Shown in pieces: positions 45,222 to 52,719 of a stretch of DNA of 64,000 bases. The notes under the pieces were generated by a model that was not told the origin of the DNA, searched no databases, and saw nothing but the letters and a program-made list of their open reading frames with translations. Origin of the DNA: Bacillus mycoides (GTDB taxonomy: Bacteria > Bacillota > Bacilli > Bacillales > Bacillaceae_G); NCBI RefSeq assembly GCF_018742245.1, contig NZ_CP036132.1, forward strand, positions 2,785,001-2,849,000, read 5' to 3'. The number at the start of each line of letters is the position of its first letter. The first letter of the stretch is position 1. Position numbers and translations under genes: made by a program.

Positions 45222-46859
45222 TTATGGCCATTCTCCAACGATGTTACCCTTAGAATCTATCTTAAACGTTTTAACCTTTCCACTACTATCAACTTTTGAT
45301 AATACTCTTTCAACTTTACCTTTTTGCAATGCTTTCGTAATCTGTTCAGCTAATACTTCATCTCCCTCAACAGCTTTTAATATTCTACTTTTTCCAGTTT
45401 CAGAACCTTTCAACCAATCATTTGACATTTGTCGTCCATCTTTAGTTTTCCCTAATTGTGAACTGCCAAATTTTGCTTCATCAATAACATATTTGATCTT
45501 TGATTCTGCATTTGTATTTTCGTATAATCCATCAATTCCTTTTACTATTTTATCATTTATGCCTGACGGTGCACTTTTTCCGACTGGCTTTAAATCAAAT
45601 CCAGCTTCTTTTAAACTTTGATTATTCAATAAATTGTCACTTGATTTTATTTCACCATAATTACCTTTTTGCTTATTTGTAGCTATTTTTGCATCAAAAT
45701 CATCTACATTTGTATTTTTGCTACTGCTAGGTTTACCGTTACCCGTACCTCCACCAGAAGACTGGATTTTTTGAATAGTATCCTTAGCATTTTGAATCGA
45801 TTTATCCCAAACAAATCCACCATGTACAAAAAGACTAGCCCCAGTAGCTGTTGCAGCTATATCTAGTGGAATAACAATTGGAGACGCTAACCCACCAGTT
45901 CCTACTTCTGCCACGAAAGTTAAGAAATTAGATCCGCCTATAAGCGAAATACCTTCAAACATTTCTACAATGGACCCAGCTATTGATATAACATTTCCAG
46001 CCAACCTTCCAGCTTGGTAAGTTGTCTTACTTTCTAATTTATCATTCTCATGCGGTTGTAGTCCAACAAAGTTTTCTAGTGCTGCATCACCAGCACCTTG
46101 AAAAAATTCGATAACTCCATGCAAAAATGATTGAGCATAAATGGCTGTTTTTTCATGCCATGATCTATCGTCTTCCTGCTCTTGTAAGTTCAATTGTTGT
46201 TCTTGCAAATTAATTTCTTTCAGCTCGTTTTGACGAGCTTGTACTTCCATAATCCCCTGAATAGAACTCACCCAATCCATATTCAACCCTTTTGTACTAA
46301 ACGTCCCACTCACAGAACTAAATCCTTTCCCGCTTTGCACTTCAGCGAGTCCGGCTGTGATGCTAGCTGCTAATTGGAGGGCGGTGCTGTAGTTGCTGCT
46401 GGATGAATGATTGAATTCATATAAATGCTCTAGTTTTTCTTCCAGTTTTTTTCTCATTGCACCTAATACCGTTACAATTGCACCTACTCCGGGCATTGGT
46501 GTAAGTACTTCTATTGCTTCTATACTTGTAATCGATTGATTAATTCCCCGTATTTGTTCTCTTATTTCTTGTTCAATCACATCTGTTGAAGCAACTTTCG
46601 CTTGGAACTCGTTTGGGAATGCTTTATTTTGGCGAATTAATTCTTCACATAAGCATATGATTCCTTGCGCTAATGGCCGAAATGTTTGGACAAGGTAGGC
46701 TTTTGCACTACTGTATGTTTGTCCTTGTAATACTGTATCTACCGCAAAGGCATCAATAGATTGAATAGCTTGTTCCATACTTTGAATCGTAGCATTACAT
46801 ATAGCGTTCATACTTTGAGTTTGACTTTGTACTTCTCCCAAATACATGTTTAAACTCAT
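45222..46859 (-). CDS. LXG polymorphic toxin with PoNe DNase domain (T7SS substrate)
   Basis: A 545-residue type VII secretion effector. Residues 1-205 form the LXG helical targeting domain (MSLNMYLGEVQSQTQSMN; helices up to about 200). A glycine-rich hydrophobic middle (about 255-360) and a short linker follow. The PoNe nuclease occupies about 385-545: NYGEIKSSD, D443 in GIDGLYE, E461 and K463 in DEAKFG, which together make a PD-(D/E)xK site. PoNe toxins cut DNA of rival cells. The ATG overlaps the DUF3958 gene stop (ATGA), and PoNi follows, so secretion partner, toxin and immunity form one transcript. Confidence 0.88.
   Translation of the reverse strand: MSLNMYLGEVQSQTQSMNAICNATIQSMEQAIQSIDAFAVDTVLQGQTYSSAKAYLVQTFRPLAQGIICLCEELIRQNKAFPNEFQAKVASTDVIEQEIREQIRGINQSITSIEAIEVLTPMPGVGAIVTVLGAMRKKLEEKLEHLYEFNHSSSSNYSTALQLAASITAGLAEVQSGKGFSSVSGTFSTKGLNMDWVSSIQGIMEVQARQNELKEINLQEQQLNLQEQEDDRSWHEKTAIYAQSFLHGVIEFFQGAGDAALENFVGLQPHENDKLESKTTYQAGRLAGNVISIAGSIVEMFEGISLIGGSNFLTFVAEVGTGGLASPIVIPLDIAATATGASLFVHGGFVWDKSIQNAKDTIQKIQSSGGGTGNGKPSSSKNTNVDDFDAKIATNKQKGNYGEIKSSDNLLNNQSLKEAGFDLKPVGKSAPSGINDKIVKGIDGLYENTNAESKIKYVIDEAKFGSSQLGKTKDGRQMSNDWLKGSETGKSRILKAVEGDEVLAEQITKALQKGKVERVLSKVDSSGKVKTFKIDSKGNIVGEWP
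46252..46430. repeat. LXG-tail homology arm in intact toxin gene
   Basis: Partner of 43617-43790; see the orphan cassette. It codes for the segment NYSTALQLAASITAGLAEVQ and neighbours. Confidence 0.8.
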
Positions 46860-47218
46860 GTATTGACCTCCCTTTGTAGTTGCCGCTGTTCATAGGAAAG
46901 GTCGTTTTCTTTCTCACTGAGATGCCGTTTTTCTTTAAGCAACGTCTCTTTTTCGTTTTCTAATTCGAATGTAAGTTTTCTTTCATACTGTCCGATCTCT
47001 TGCCGCATATTCGTAAAAAGGTGAAATACTTCTTTGTCACCATGCCAAGTTTCTAGTATTCGGTTAAATAAACGATTGCTTCGATTTTTCCATTCATAAA
47101 AACTAGCCTCAGCTCGGTCTTGATTTTGCAGCGCAATTCGGTTTTCATTTTGTTCTTCAAATATACTTCGTAATTTTTGATTACATTGACTGATTCTCGT
47201 TTCAATTTCTTGACTCAT
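46856..47218 (-). CDS. DUF3958 LXG-associated chaperone
   Basis: A 120-residue, almost wholly helical protein rich in Glu, Lys, Gln and Arg with heptad-like patterns (LSEKENDLSYEQRQLQREV). It matches the DUF3958 family found between TIGR04197/DUF3130 proteins and LXG toxins. In related streptococcal systems such small partners form a complex with the LXG domain and are needed for export. The gene starts 40 bases after the TIGR04197 gene and overlaps the toxin gene by 4 bases. Confidence 0.82.
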   Translation of the reverse strand: MSQEIETRISQCNQKLRSIFEEQNENRIALQNQDRAEASFYEWKNRSNRLFNRILETWHGDKEVFHLFTNMRQEIGQYERKLTFELENEKETLLKEKRHLSEKENDLSYEQRQLQREVNT

Positions 47219-47258
47219 CTTTTCTCCCTACCTTTTCCCCTTTACGTAGGCTGTTACA

Positions 47259-47534
47259 TTATTGAAAAGTCTTTTGAAGTCCGTTATCCATTTTCTCAAA
47301 TTCATTTGCTACGGAATGGATATTATCAATCGTCTGTTGAAAAGCAGCGCAAAATTGTTTCGTAATGTGTAAATTTTGCTGATTTGCTTCTTGTGCTTTG
47401 AAGTTCACAGATAGTGTAGTACGCGTTGCCTTATTTATAGTGCGACTAGTAGCACTTTGCATTCTATCTGAAGCATTTCTCATTTTCGTTGCAAGTTGCG
47501 TTGCCGTATGCAAATTACTTTGAAATTCTCCCAT
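47259..47534 (-). CDS. TIGR04197/DUF3130 type VII secretion partner protein
   Basis: A 91-residue helical-hairpin protein of WXG100-like size: GEFQSNLHTATQLATKMRNASD at the start, then a second long helix ending in EFEKMDNGLQKTF. It fits TIGR04197 (DUF3130), whose members pair with LXG toxins to provide the export signal. ATG at 47534 follows GAGGGGA; a GTG one codon earlier is less likely. First gene of the operon. Confidence 0.82.
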   Translation of the reverse strand: MGEFQSNLHTATQLATKMRNASDRMQSATSRTINKATRTTLSVNFKAQEANQQNLHITKQFCAAFQQTIDNIHSVANEFEKMDNGLQKTFQ

Positions 47535-47556
47535 CACTTACTCCCCTCTACCTTTT

Positions 47557-47577
47557 ATTTTCTAGAAAATTATACCA
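47557..47577 (-). promoter_or_regulatory. Extended -10 promoter with palindrome, LXG operon
   Basis: On the minus strand TGGTATAAT (extended -10; TATAAT at 47569-47574) lies about 35 bases before the first start codon. The 14-base palindrome ATTTTCTAGAAAAT (47557-47570) covers the region just downstream of it. That palindrome is a possible operator of the toxin operon. Confidence 0.5.
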
Positions 47578-47698
47578 TGGAAAAATATCCTAATAAACCG
47601 AATGTTCGAATTTAACATACAATTCACCACTGTCATTGAAGATAAGAGCAAAACTTCTATTTCAACATAACTGTACCGAAATTAGCTTCTACTTATAC

Positions 47699-47740
47699 AA
47701 AAAAAGATGACCTCAGCTTTTTGCTAAAGTCATCTTTTTC
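47699..47740 (-). terminator. Terminator of MarR/nitroreductase/ABM unit
   Basis: AAAAAGATGACCTCAGC pairs (with two G-U pairs) with GCTAAAGTCATCTTTTT; the minus strand ends in seven T. Confidence 0.8.
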
Positions 47741-47746
47741 ACCATA

Positions 47747-48040
47747 TTATTTTACTAACGTTCCATTATAAGCTTTTATATCAAGCGGAGCAGTTAAAAA
47801 TTGTGCTGCTTTACTAACGAAAGATGTGAAGTGTTCACTCGTATTATGATTCGCAACTGCTTCTTCATCTTTCCATACTTCTACCATCGTATAAACATTT
47901 TCTTTTTCTGTATCTTTATATAAGTCATAAGATACATTTCCACTTTCTTCTCTTGAACCATGGATGAGTGGCTGAATTTGTTCTAAAAATGATTGTTGTT
48001 TTTCTGGATTCACTTGAAATATTGCGTGAATAATAATCAT
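47747..48040 (-). CDS. ABM-family monooxygenase (quinol monooxygenase-like)
   Basis: A 97-residue ferredoxin-like-fold protein: MIIIHAIFQVNPEKQQSFLEQ, then ESGNVSYDLYKDTEKENVYTMVEVWKDEEA and an end with HFTSF. It resembles YcnE/YgiN-type quinol monooxygenases. ATG at 48040 has GAGAGGGG upstream; a GTG eight codons earlier would contain that site. It follows a nitroreductase in a MarR-controlled unit, consistent with quinone detoxification. Confidence 0.82.
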   Translation of the reverse strand: MIIIHAIFQVNPEKQQSFLEQIQPLIHGSREESGNVSYDLYKDTEKENVYTMVEVWKDEEAVANHNTSEHFTSFVSKAAQFLTAPLDIKAYNGTLVK

Positions 48041-48084
48041 GGTGTTTCCCCTCTCATATCTCACTTATTTCTATTTGTATAAAA

Positions 48085-48723
48085 TTACTTCCACTCAGCA
48101 ACTTTTTCAATTGGAAGACGTACTGATGGATAACCACTGTCAGCAGCTTTTCCGATTGAAATTAACATAACTGGTACGTGGCGTTCTTTATCTAATCCGA
48201 ATGCTTCTGCGATTTGGTCTTTTTCAAATCCACCAATTGGGCAAGTGTCATAACCGTGAGCACGAGCTGCTAGCATAAATTGCATTGCTACAAGACCACC
48301 ATCAATTAAAACTGTATCTTTCATTACTTCTGGTGTAACCATTGAGAAGTAACCTGAAAGTTTTTGCATTTGATCTTCTTTTACTTCAGCTGGCATTAAA
48401 CCACGCTCTACTGCTGTACCGTAAATTTCTTCTGCGTTATCAAAGTTGTTTAAGTCACCAAATACAGCGATCATTGCTGAAGATGTTTCTACTTGAGATT
48501 GATTGAATTTCGCAAGTGGCGCAAGTGTTGCTTTTGCTTCGTCACTTTCAATAACTAAGAATCTCCATGGTTGCATGTTTACAGAAGATGGTGCAAGTGT
48601 TGCTTCTGTAAGAATTTCAGTCATCTCTTCTTTACTAATTTTCACTGAAGGATCGTACTTACGAATTGAACGACGTCCTGTTAAAATTTCGTTAAAATCA
48701 TTTGTTTTTACTGAGTTAGTCAT
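48085..48723 (-). CDS. Nitroreductase-family flavoprotein
   Basis: A 212-residue FMN-dependent NAD(P)H oxidoreductase. The FMN site is RRSIRKYDPS near residue 17, followed by LAPSSVNMQPWRFLVIES and a C-terminal GGFEKDQIAEAFGL segment with the typical MLISIGKA strand. It likely reduces quinones or nitro compounds. It is 18 bases after the MarR gene, in one transcript with the ABM protein. Confidence 0.87.
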   Translation of the reverse strand: MTNSVKTNDFNEILTGRRSIRKYDPSVKISKEEMTEILTEATLAPSSVNMQPWRFLVIESDEAKATLAPLAKFNQSQVETSSAMIAVFGDLNNFDNAEEIYGTAVERGLMPAEVKEDQMQKLSGYFSMVTPEVMKDTVLIDGGLVAMQFMLAARAHGYDTCPIGGFEKDQIAEAFGLDKERHVPVMLISIGKAADSGYPSVRLPIEKVAEWK

Positions 48724-48741
48724 AGTTGTATTCTCCCTTTT

Positions 48742-49170
48742 TTATAATTCTTTTATGTTTTCTTGAATGCGGTCTAACATCGTTAAAAGATTGTCGCGCT
48801 CTTCTTCACTTAATCCTTTAAATGCTGAAGTGGCGAAACGCTCTTTTTCCTCTTGATACACTTGAATTTTATTTCGCCCCTCTTCTGTAAGAGAAACTAA
48901 CGTAATTCTGTTATCATCTGGATTTTTACGTCTTGTAATCATTCCGTTTGCTTCCAGCTGTTTTAAATGCCTCGTAATCGCGGCATTATCAATATTCACT
49001 TCTTGCTGAAGTGCTTTTTGACTAATTTCATCTACTTCATATAACTGAAGTATAAGCTCTAGTCTAGATTGACTCATACCCGTACAACCTTCAAACTTCG
49101 AACTTACTTCTTTATTGAGGAAGTGTAATTTATATAAAATTATTGCTTCTTTTGAGCATGAACTTGTCAA
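48742..49170 (-). CDS. MarR-family transcriptional regulator
   Basis: A 142-residue winged-helix repressor: SQSRLELILQLYEVDEISQKALQQEVNIDNAAITRHLKQLEANGMI is the DNA-binding core, with the wing RRKNPDDNRITLVSLTEEG. The start is TTG at 49170, 6 bases after GGAGG; no ATG is suitably placed. Two palindromes in its 5' region (49204-49230) are the probable operators. The single cysteine pair (C5, and C in EGCTG) could allow redox sensing, which is an inference. Confidence 0.87.
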   Translation of the reverse strand: MTSSCSKEAIILYKLHFLNKEVSSKFEGCTGMSQSRLELILQLYEVDEISQKALQQEVNIDNAAITRHLKQLEANGMITRRKNPDDNRITLVSLTEEGRNKIQVYQEEKERFATSAFKGLSEEERDNLLTMLDRIQENIKEL

Positions 49171-49203
49171 ATTACCCCTCCTTTACATCCAAACCAAAAA
49201 CGT

Positions 49204-49261
49204 TTGATGCATCAATAGTTGATATGTCAATTAATATAATCTATATCGATTTATAATGCAA
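49204..49261 (-). promoter_or_regulatory. marR promoter with two operator palindromes
   Basis: On the minus strand TTGCAT (49256-49261), 17 bases and TATATT (49233-49238) give a SigA promoter. Just downstream lie TTGATATGTCAA (49219-49230) and the perfect palindrome TTGATGCATCAA (49204-49215), 15 bases apart centre to centre. The position over the transcription start fits autorepression of the MarR unit. Confidence 0.7.
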
Positions 49262-49290
49262 GCATTTTGTTTTCTTTTTACCCCGCTTTA

Positions 49291-49413
49291 ACGGGCAGTA
49301 AGGCTTCCCTCTCAAAATTTTCGAAAACAAGGAAGTTAGGTGGGAGCTCCACTGCCCGTAAAAGCCCGATTGGTTCAACTAATAATCAGTGGGTTGAAAA
49401 ACTCCCACTGATT
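49291..49413. repeat. bcr-like intergenic repeat with two stem-loops
   Basis: Outer arms ACGGGCAGT (49291-49299) and ACTGCCCGT (49351-49359), then AAAAGCCCGATTG, then a stem AATCAGTGGG (49384-49393) with CCCACTGATT (49404-49413). The second half recurs in the opposite orientation at 63145-63201. The form resembles the bcr intergenic repeats of the B. cereus group; which class is uncertain. Confidence 0.6.
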
Positions 49414-49477
49414 AAAGTTTCACTTTATTTTTCCAAATTAAGGCGCTTTGTCACATTACAAAAAATGTTAATTGCAT

Positions 49478-49483
49478 TATAAT
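49478..49483 (+). promoter_or_regulatory. -10 box of the tet-like gene
   Basis: TATAAT at 49478-49483 stands about 40 bases before the leader ORF. A matching -35 at good spacing is not clear; TTGTCA at 49448 is too far (24 bases). Confidence 0.4.
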
Positions 49484-49516
49484 AGTACTAATTTAAATGA
49501 CTGGAGAGTGATTGTA

Positions 49517-49642
49517 ATGCGGCACTACACAAATAGAAATGAGGAAATAAAAATGGAAAATGAAATGAGGATATTTATATATGACAACAATAAATATAGG
49601 GATTGTCGCGCACGTAGATGCTGGCAAGACGAGTTTGACTGA
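49517..49642 (+). CDS. Leader ORF overlapping the tet-like gene
   Basis: An ATG at 49517 with GGAGAG 8 bases upstream opens a 41-codon frame (MRHYTNRNEEIKMENEMRIF, and so on) that ends at TGA 49640-49642. It overlaps the first 62 bases of the resistance gene in a different frame. The ribosome site of the resistance gene lies inside it. The peptide resembles nothing known. It may couple or attenuate translation of the resistance protein, or be spurious. Confidence 0.35.
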   Translation: MRHYTNRNEEIKMENEMRIFIYDNNKYRDCRARRCWQDEFD

Positions 49643-51524
49643 GCGTATTCTTTATGAAACGAATGTGATTAAAGAAGTTGGCCGAGTAGATAGTGGTAAT
49701 ACGCAAACTGACTCAATGGAATTAGAAAGACAACGCGGAATTACAATTAAAGCATCTGTCGTTTCTTTCTTTATTGATGATTTAAAAGTAAATGTCATTG
49801 ATACACCCGGACACGCTGATTTTATCGCTGAAGTGGAACGATCATTCCGCGTTTTAGACGGTGCCATTTTAGTTATCTCTGCCGTTGAAGGTGTGCAAGC
49901 ACAAACGAAGATTTTAATGCGAACACTACAGAAACTAAACATACCGACTGTTTTATTTGTAAATAAAATAGACCGTAGTGGCGCAAATACTGAAAAAGTT
50001 GTGAAACAAATAAAAGCAATTCTTTCAAAGGATGCATTCCCCTTCTACTCTGTAGAGAACGAAGGAACAAAGGAAGCTCGTATTATTGAATATAAGTCAT
50101 ATGACGATTGTATTGAACGATTAGCACCATATAACGAATCATTGCTTGCATCATATGTAAATAACGAAATAGTACCGGACGCACTATTAAGAAAAGAACT
50201 CGAAAAGCAAATACAGCAAGCAAATGTGTTTCCTATCTTTTTTGGTTCAGCAATGACAGGTATAGGTGTAACTGAACTACTTGAAAATATTTCAGCCTTA
50301 ATTCCAACTACTAAATCGGCACAAGATGAAACATTATCCGGTGTTGTTTTTAAAATTGAACGCGAATCTTCTGGGGAAAAGATTGCTTATGTAAGAGTTT
50401 TTTCTGGTTGTTTACACGTTAGAAAATATGTTGATATTCAGCGCAGTGAGTCTCTGTCACATAAAGAAAAGATTAAAAAAATGTGCATATTTCATAATGG
50501 AAATGCAATTCAAGCTTCTACTGTTCAAAGTGGAGAGTTTTGCAAAGTGTGGGGACTTACGAATGTTAAAATTGGTGATATTATCGGTGAACGGACAGAT
50601 TATATTAAAGACATTTACTTTGCCGAACCGCAAATGGAAGCAGCAATCGAGGCAGTTCCTAAAGAGCAAATTCATGATTTATACGCTGCACTTATGGAGC
50701 TATGCGAAGAAGATCCACTCATTAAAGTGTGGAAAGACGATGTTCATAATGAACTATACATTCGCCTTTTCGGTGAAGTACAAAAAGAAGTTATCGAAAC
50801 AACACTTTATGAAAAATACAATTTACAAGTTAATTTTTCAAATACGCGAGTTGTATGTATTGAAAAACCAATTGGCATAGGGAATAGCGTTGAAGTAATG
50901 AGTGAAAAAGAGAATCCTTTTTACGCAACAATCGGCTTCAAAGTGGAACGTGGTGTGCTTAACTCTGGTATTACGTATAACTTAGGCGTTGAACTTGGAT
51001 CACTACCTTTAGCATTTCATAAAGCGATTGAAGATACAGTATTTCAAACGTTAAAACAAGGTTTATTTGGATGGGAAGTTACTGATATTATCGTCACGTT
51101 AACACATACTGGTTATGCAAGCCCTGTTACAACAGCGAGTGACTTTAGAAACTTAACACCGCTCGTATTAATGGCTGCTTTAAAGCAAGCTGAAACATGT
51201 GTATATGAACCATTAAACGAATTTGAATTAACTGTTCCAGAGCACGCAATTAGTACCGCAATGTATAAACTAGCTGCCATTCCAGCAACTTTCGCAGAGC
51301 CTATATTCTATAATGACTCTTACTATTTAACAGGATCATTACCTGTTGCGAAAACAGAGAATTTTAAACGAATGCTCCATTCATTTACTGAAGGAGAAGG
51401 TATCTTTATAACAAAGCCAACTGGTTTCACAAAGCTGCAGGCTTCCTTCCCTACTCGAAAACGTGTTGACTTTAATCCGCTGAATCGTAAGGATTATTTG
51501 CTTCATGTTTTGAAGGCTTATTAA
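49581..51524 (+). CDS. TetM/TetO-family ribosomal protection protein
   Basis: A 647-residue EF-G-like GTPase that should free ribosomes of tetracycline. The G-domain has AHVDAGKTS (10-18), the RGITIKASV switch, DTPGHADF and NKID. Domains II to V follow, with the EF-G-like C-terminal alpha-beta parts (VTDIIVTLTHTGYASP near residue 510). The overall size equals Tet(M)/Tet(O) (about 640). Sequence drift suggests an old chromosomal homologue, so actual resistance is not guaranteed. GAGGA lies 9 bases before the ATG. Confidence 0.82.
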   Translation: MTTINIGIVAHVDAGKTSLTERILYETNVIKEVGRVDSGNTQTDSMELERQRGITIKASVVSFFIDDLKVNVIDTPGHADFIAEVERSFRVLDGAILVISAVEGVQAQTKILMRTLQKLNIPTVLFVNKIDRSGANTEKVVKQIKAILSKDAFPFYSVENEGTKEARIIEYKSYDDCIERLAPYNESLLASYVNNEIVPDALLRKELEKQIQQANVFPIFFGSAMTGIGVTELLENISALIPTTKSAQDETLSGVVFKIERESSGEKIAYVRVFSGCLHVRKYVDIQRSESLSHKEKIKKMCIFHNGNAIQASTVQSGEFCKVWGLTNVKIGDIIGERTDYIKDIYFAEPQMEAAIEAVPKEQIHDLYAALMELCEEDPLIKVWKDDVHNELYIRLFGEVQKEVIETTLYEKYNLQVNFSNTRVVCIEKPIGIGNSVEVMSEKENPFYATIGFKVERGVLNSGITYNLGVELGSLPLAFHKAIEDTVFQTLKQGLFGWEVTDIIVTLTHTGYASPVTTASDFRNLTPLVLMAALKQAETCVYEPLNEFELTVPEHAISTAMYKLAAIPATFAEPIFYNDSYYLTGSLPVAKTENFKRMLHSFTEGEGIFITKPTGFTKLQASFPTRKRVDFNPLNRKDYLLHVLKAY

Positions 51525-51535
51525 TTAACAAATAG

Positions 51536-51583
51536 AAAAAGTGCCCTCTTGTATGATATTTTCTTTACTAGAGGGCACTTTTT
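51536..51583. terminator. Bidirectional terminator between tet-like gene and aromatic operon
   Basis: AAAAAGTGCCCTCT pairs with AGAGGGCACTTTTT. It ends both the tet-like gene and the ten-gene aromatic operon. Confidence 0.85.
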
Positions 51584-51592
51584 TACACAATA

Positions 51593-52705
51593 TTAAGGTA
51601 GAGCTGGTTCAAACTCTCCTGTGATTGTTTGATATCCATTATTGTTCTCATATTCCTGTTTCCGCTCTAACCCGAACTTTTCTAAAATAGGCAGGTCATT
51701 TGTTGAAAATACATAACTATTTTCTAGCGCAACGTGTTCGTGCCATGCCCAGTTTGGTACAACAAAGAAGTCTCCTTTCGACCAGTCAAAGCGAACACCA
51801 TTAATAATCGTATATCCTGCCCCTTCATGCACATGATAGATTGATGCATGCGTATGACGATGTGCTTTTCCTTTGAATCCCTTCGGCAATTTTTGCATCC
51901 AAGCTGCAATCGTTGGACACGCTGTTTCACCGTTTGATGGGTTTATATACTCAACAGCATAACCATCATAAGCATCTGGCTCAAAACGACTTAATCCGTT
52001 AAGCGCTGCTTCCGTCCCTAACCATTTGTAAGAACTAAGTGGAGCTTTCTTTACATATCGGTCGGAAATCGGTCGAACCATTCCACCTTCATAACGCTGA
52101 GCAGTATAATTGTCCGGCACGTTTGGCTGTTCAATTTTTTCTGGATACGGCTCAAAGAACGTACCGCCGAGATAATAAATGGTCGGAATATCAAGGCAAT
52201 CCATCCAAATCATCGGTTTGTCACCTGTGTGACCATGTCCATGCCACAGTCCATTTGGAGTTGTTAAGAAGTCTCCTCGTTCCATGAAAATACGCTCTCC
52301 TTGCACAATTGAGTAAGCCCCTTCTCCTTCCATGACGAAACGTAACGCATTTTGAACATGCCGATGTGACGGAGCGGTTTCTCCAGGTTGTATCAATTGA
52401 ACCGCTGCATATAACGTTTGGGTGGTCGATGCCCATCCCCAAGGTTTTCTATAATTAAGTCCAGGATTTTGAAAGTAGATGGCCCTGCGTTCTCCCCCGC
52501 GGTCTGGTGTAAATATTTGCGTCGCCTCTGTTAACTTCTTTTGAAGCAATTCAGATTTCCAAAGGTACGCTTGTGCATGAGGCTCAGGTGTATGTTTCAT
52601 TAAATCTGGGATCGCGTTCCAAAGTGGTCCGAGATGATATTGTTCTATATCACGATTGAAATCTTGTACGAGTGTACTTTCAAAAAAAGCATTTTTTTCC
52701 GCCAT
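51593..52705 (-). CDS. Gentisate 1,2-dioxygenase
   Basis: A 370-residue bicupin that opens the ring of gentisate with Fe(II) and oxygen to give maleylpyruvate. The N-terminal cupin has PSHRHVQNALRFVMEGEGAYS and the GLWHGHGHTG segment; the C-terminal cupin has KAHRHTHASIYHVHEGAG and WAWHEHVAL. The domain order and length match known gentisate dioxygenases. Last gene of the operon, 14 bases behind the DinB-fold gene. It fixes gentisate as the ring-cleavage substrate of the pathway. Confidence 0.88.
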   Translation of the reverse strand: MAEKNAFFESTLVQDFNRDIEQYHLGPLWNAIPDLMKHTPEPHAQAYLWKSELLQKKLTEATQIFTPDRGGERRAIYFQNPGLNYRKPWGWASTTQTLYAAVQLIQPGETAPSHRHVQNALRFVMEGEGAYSIVQGERIFMERGDFLTTPNGLWHGHGHTGDKPMIWMDCLDIPTIYYLGGTFFEPYPEKIEQPNVPDNYTAQRYEGGMVRPISDRYVKKAPLSSYKWLGTEAALNGLSRFEPDAYDGYAVEYINPSNGETACPTIAAWMQKLPKGFKGKAHRHTHASIYHVHEGAGYTIINGVRFDWSKGDFFVVPNWAWHEHVALENSYVFSTNDLPILEKFGLERKQEYENNNGYQTITGEFEPALP

Positions 52706-52719
52706 TTTATTTGCCCCCT

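Larger units (their letters stand above)
43818..45745. repeat. Duplicated PoNe-PoNi block, copy B
   Basis: Partner of 39193-41085. This copy is joined to a complete LXG domain and is therefore the functional arrangement. Confidence 0.85.

Noticed and set aside
36325..47537. Insertion sequence or transposase inside the toxin island
   Set aside because: No transposase motif or terminal repeat was found; the rearrangements are explained by homologous repeats.
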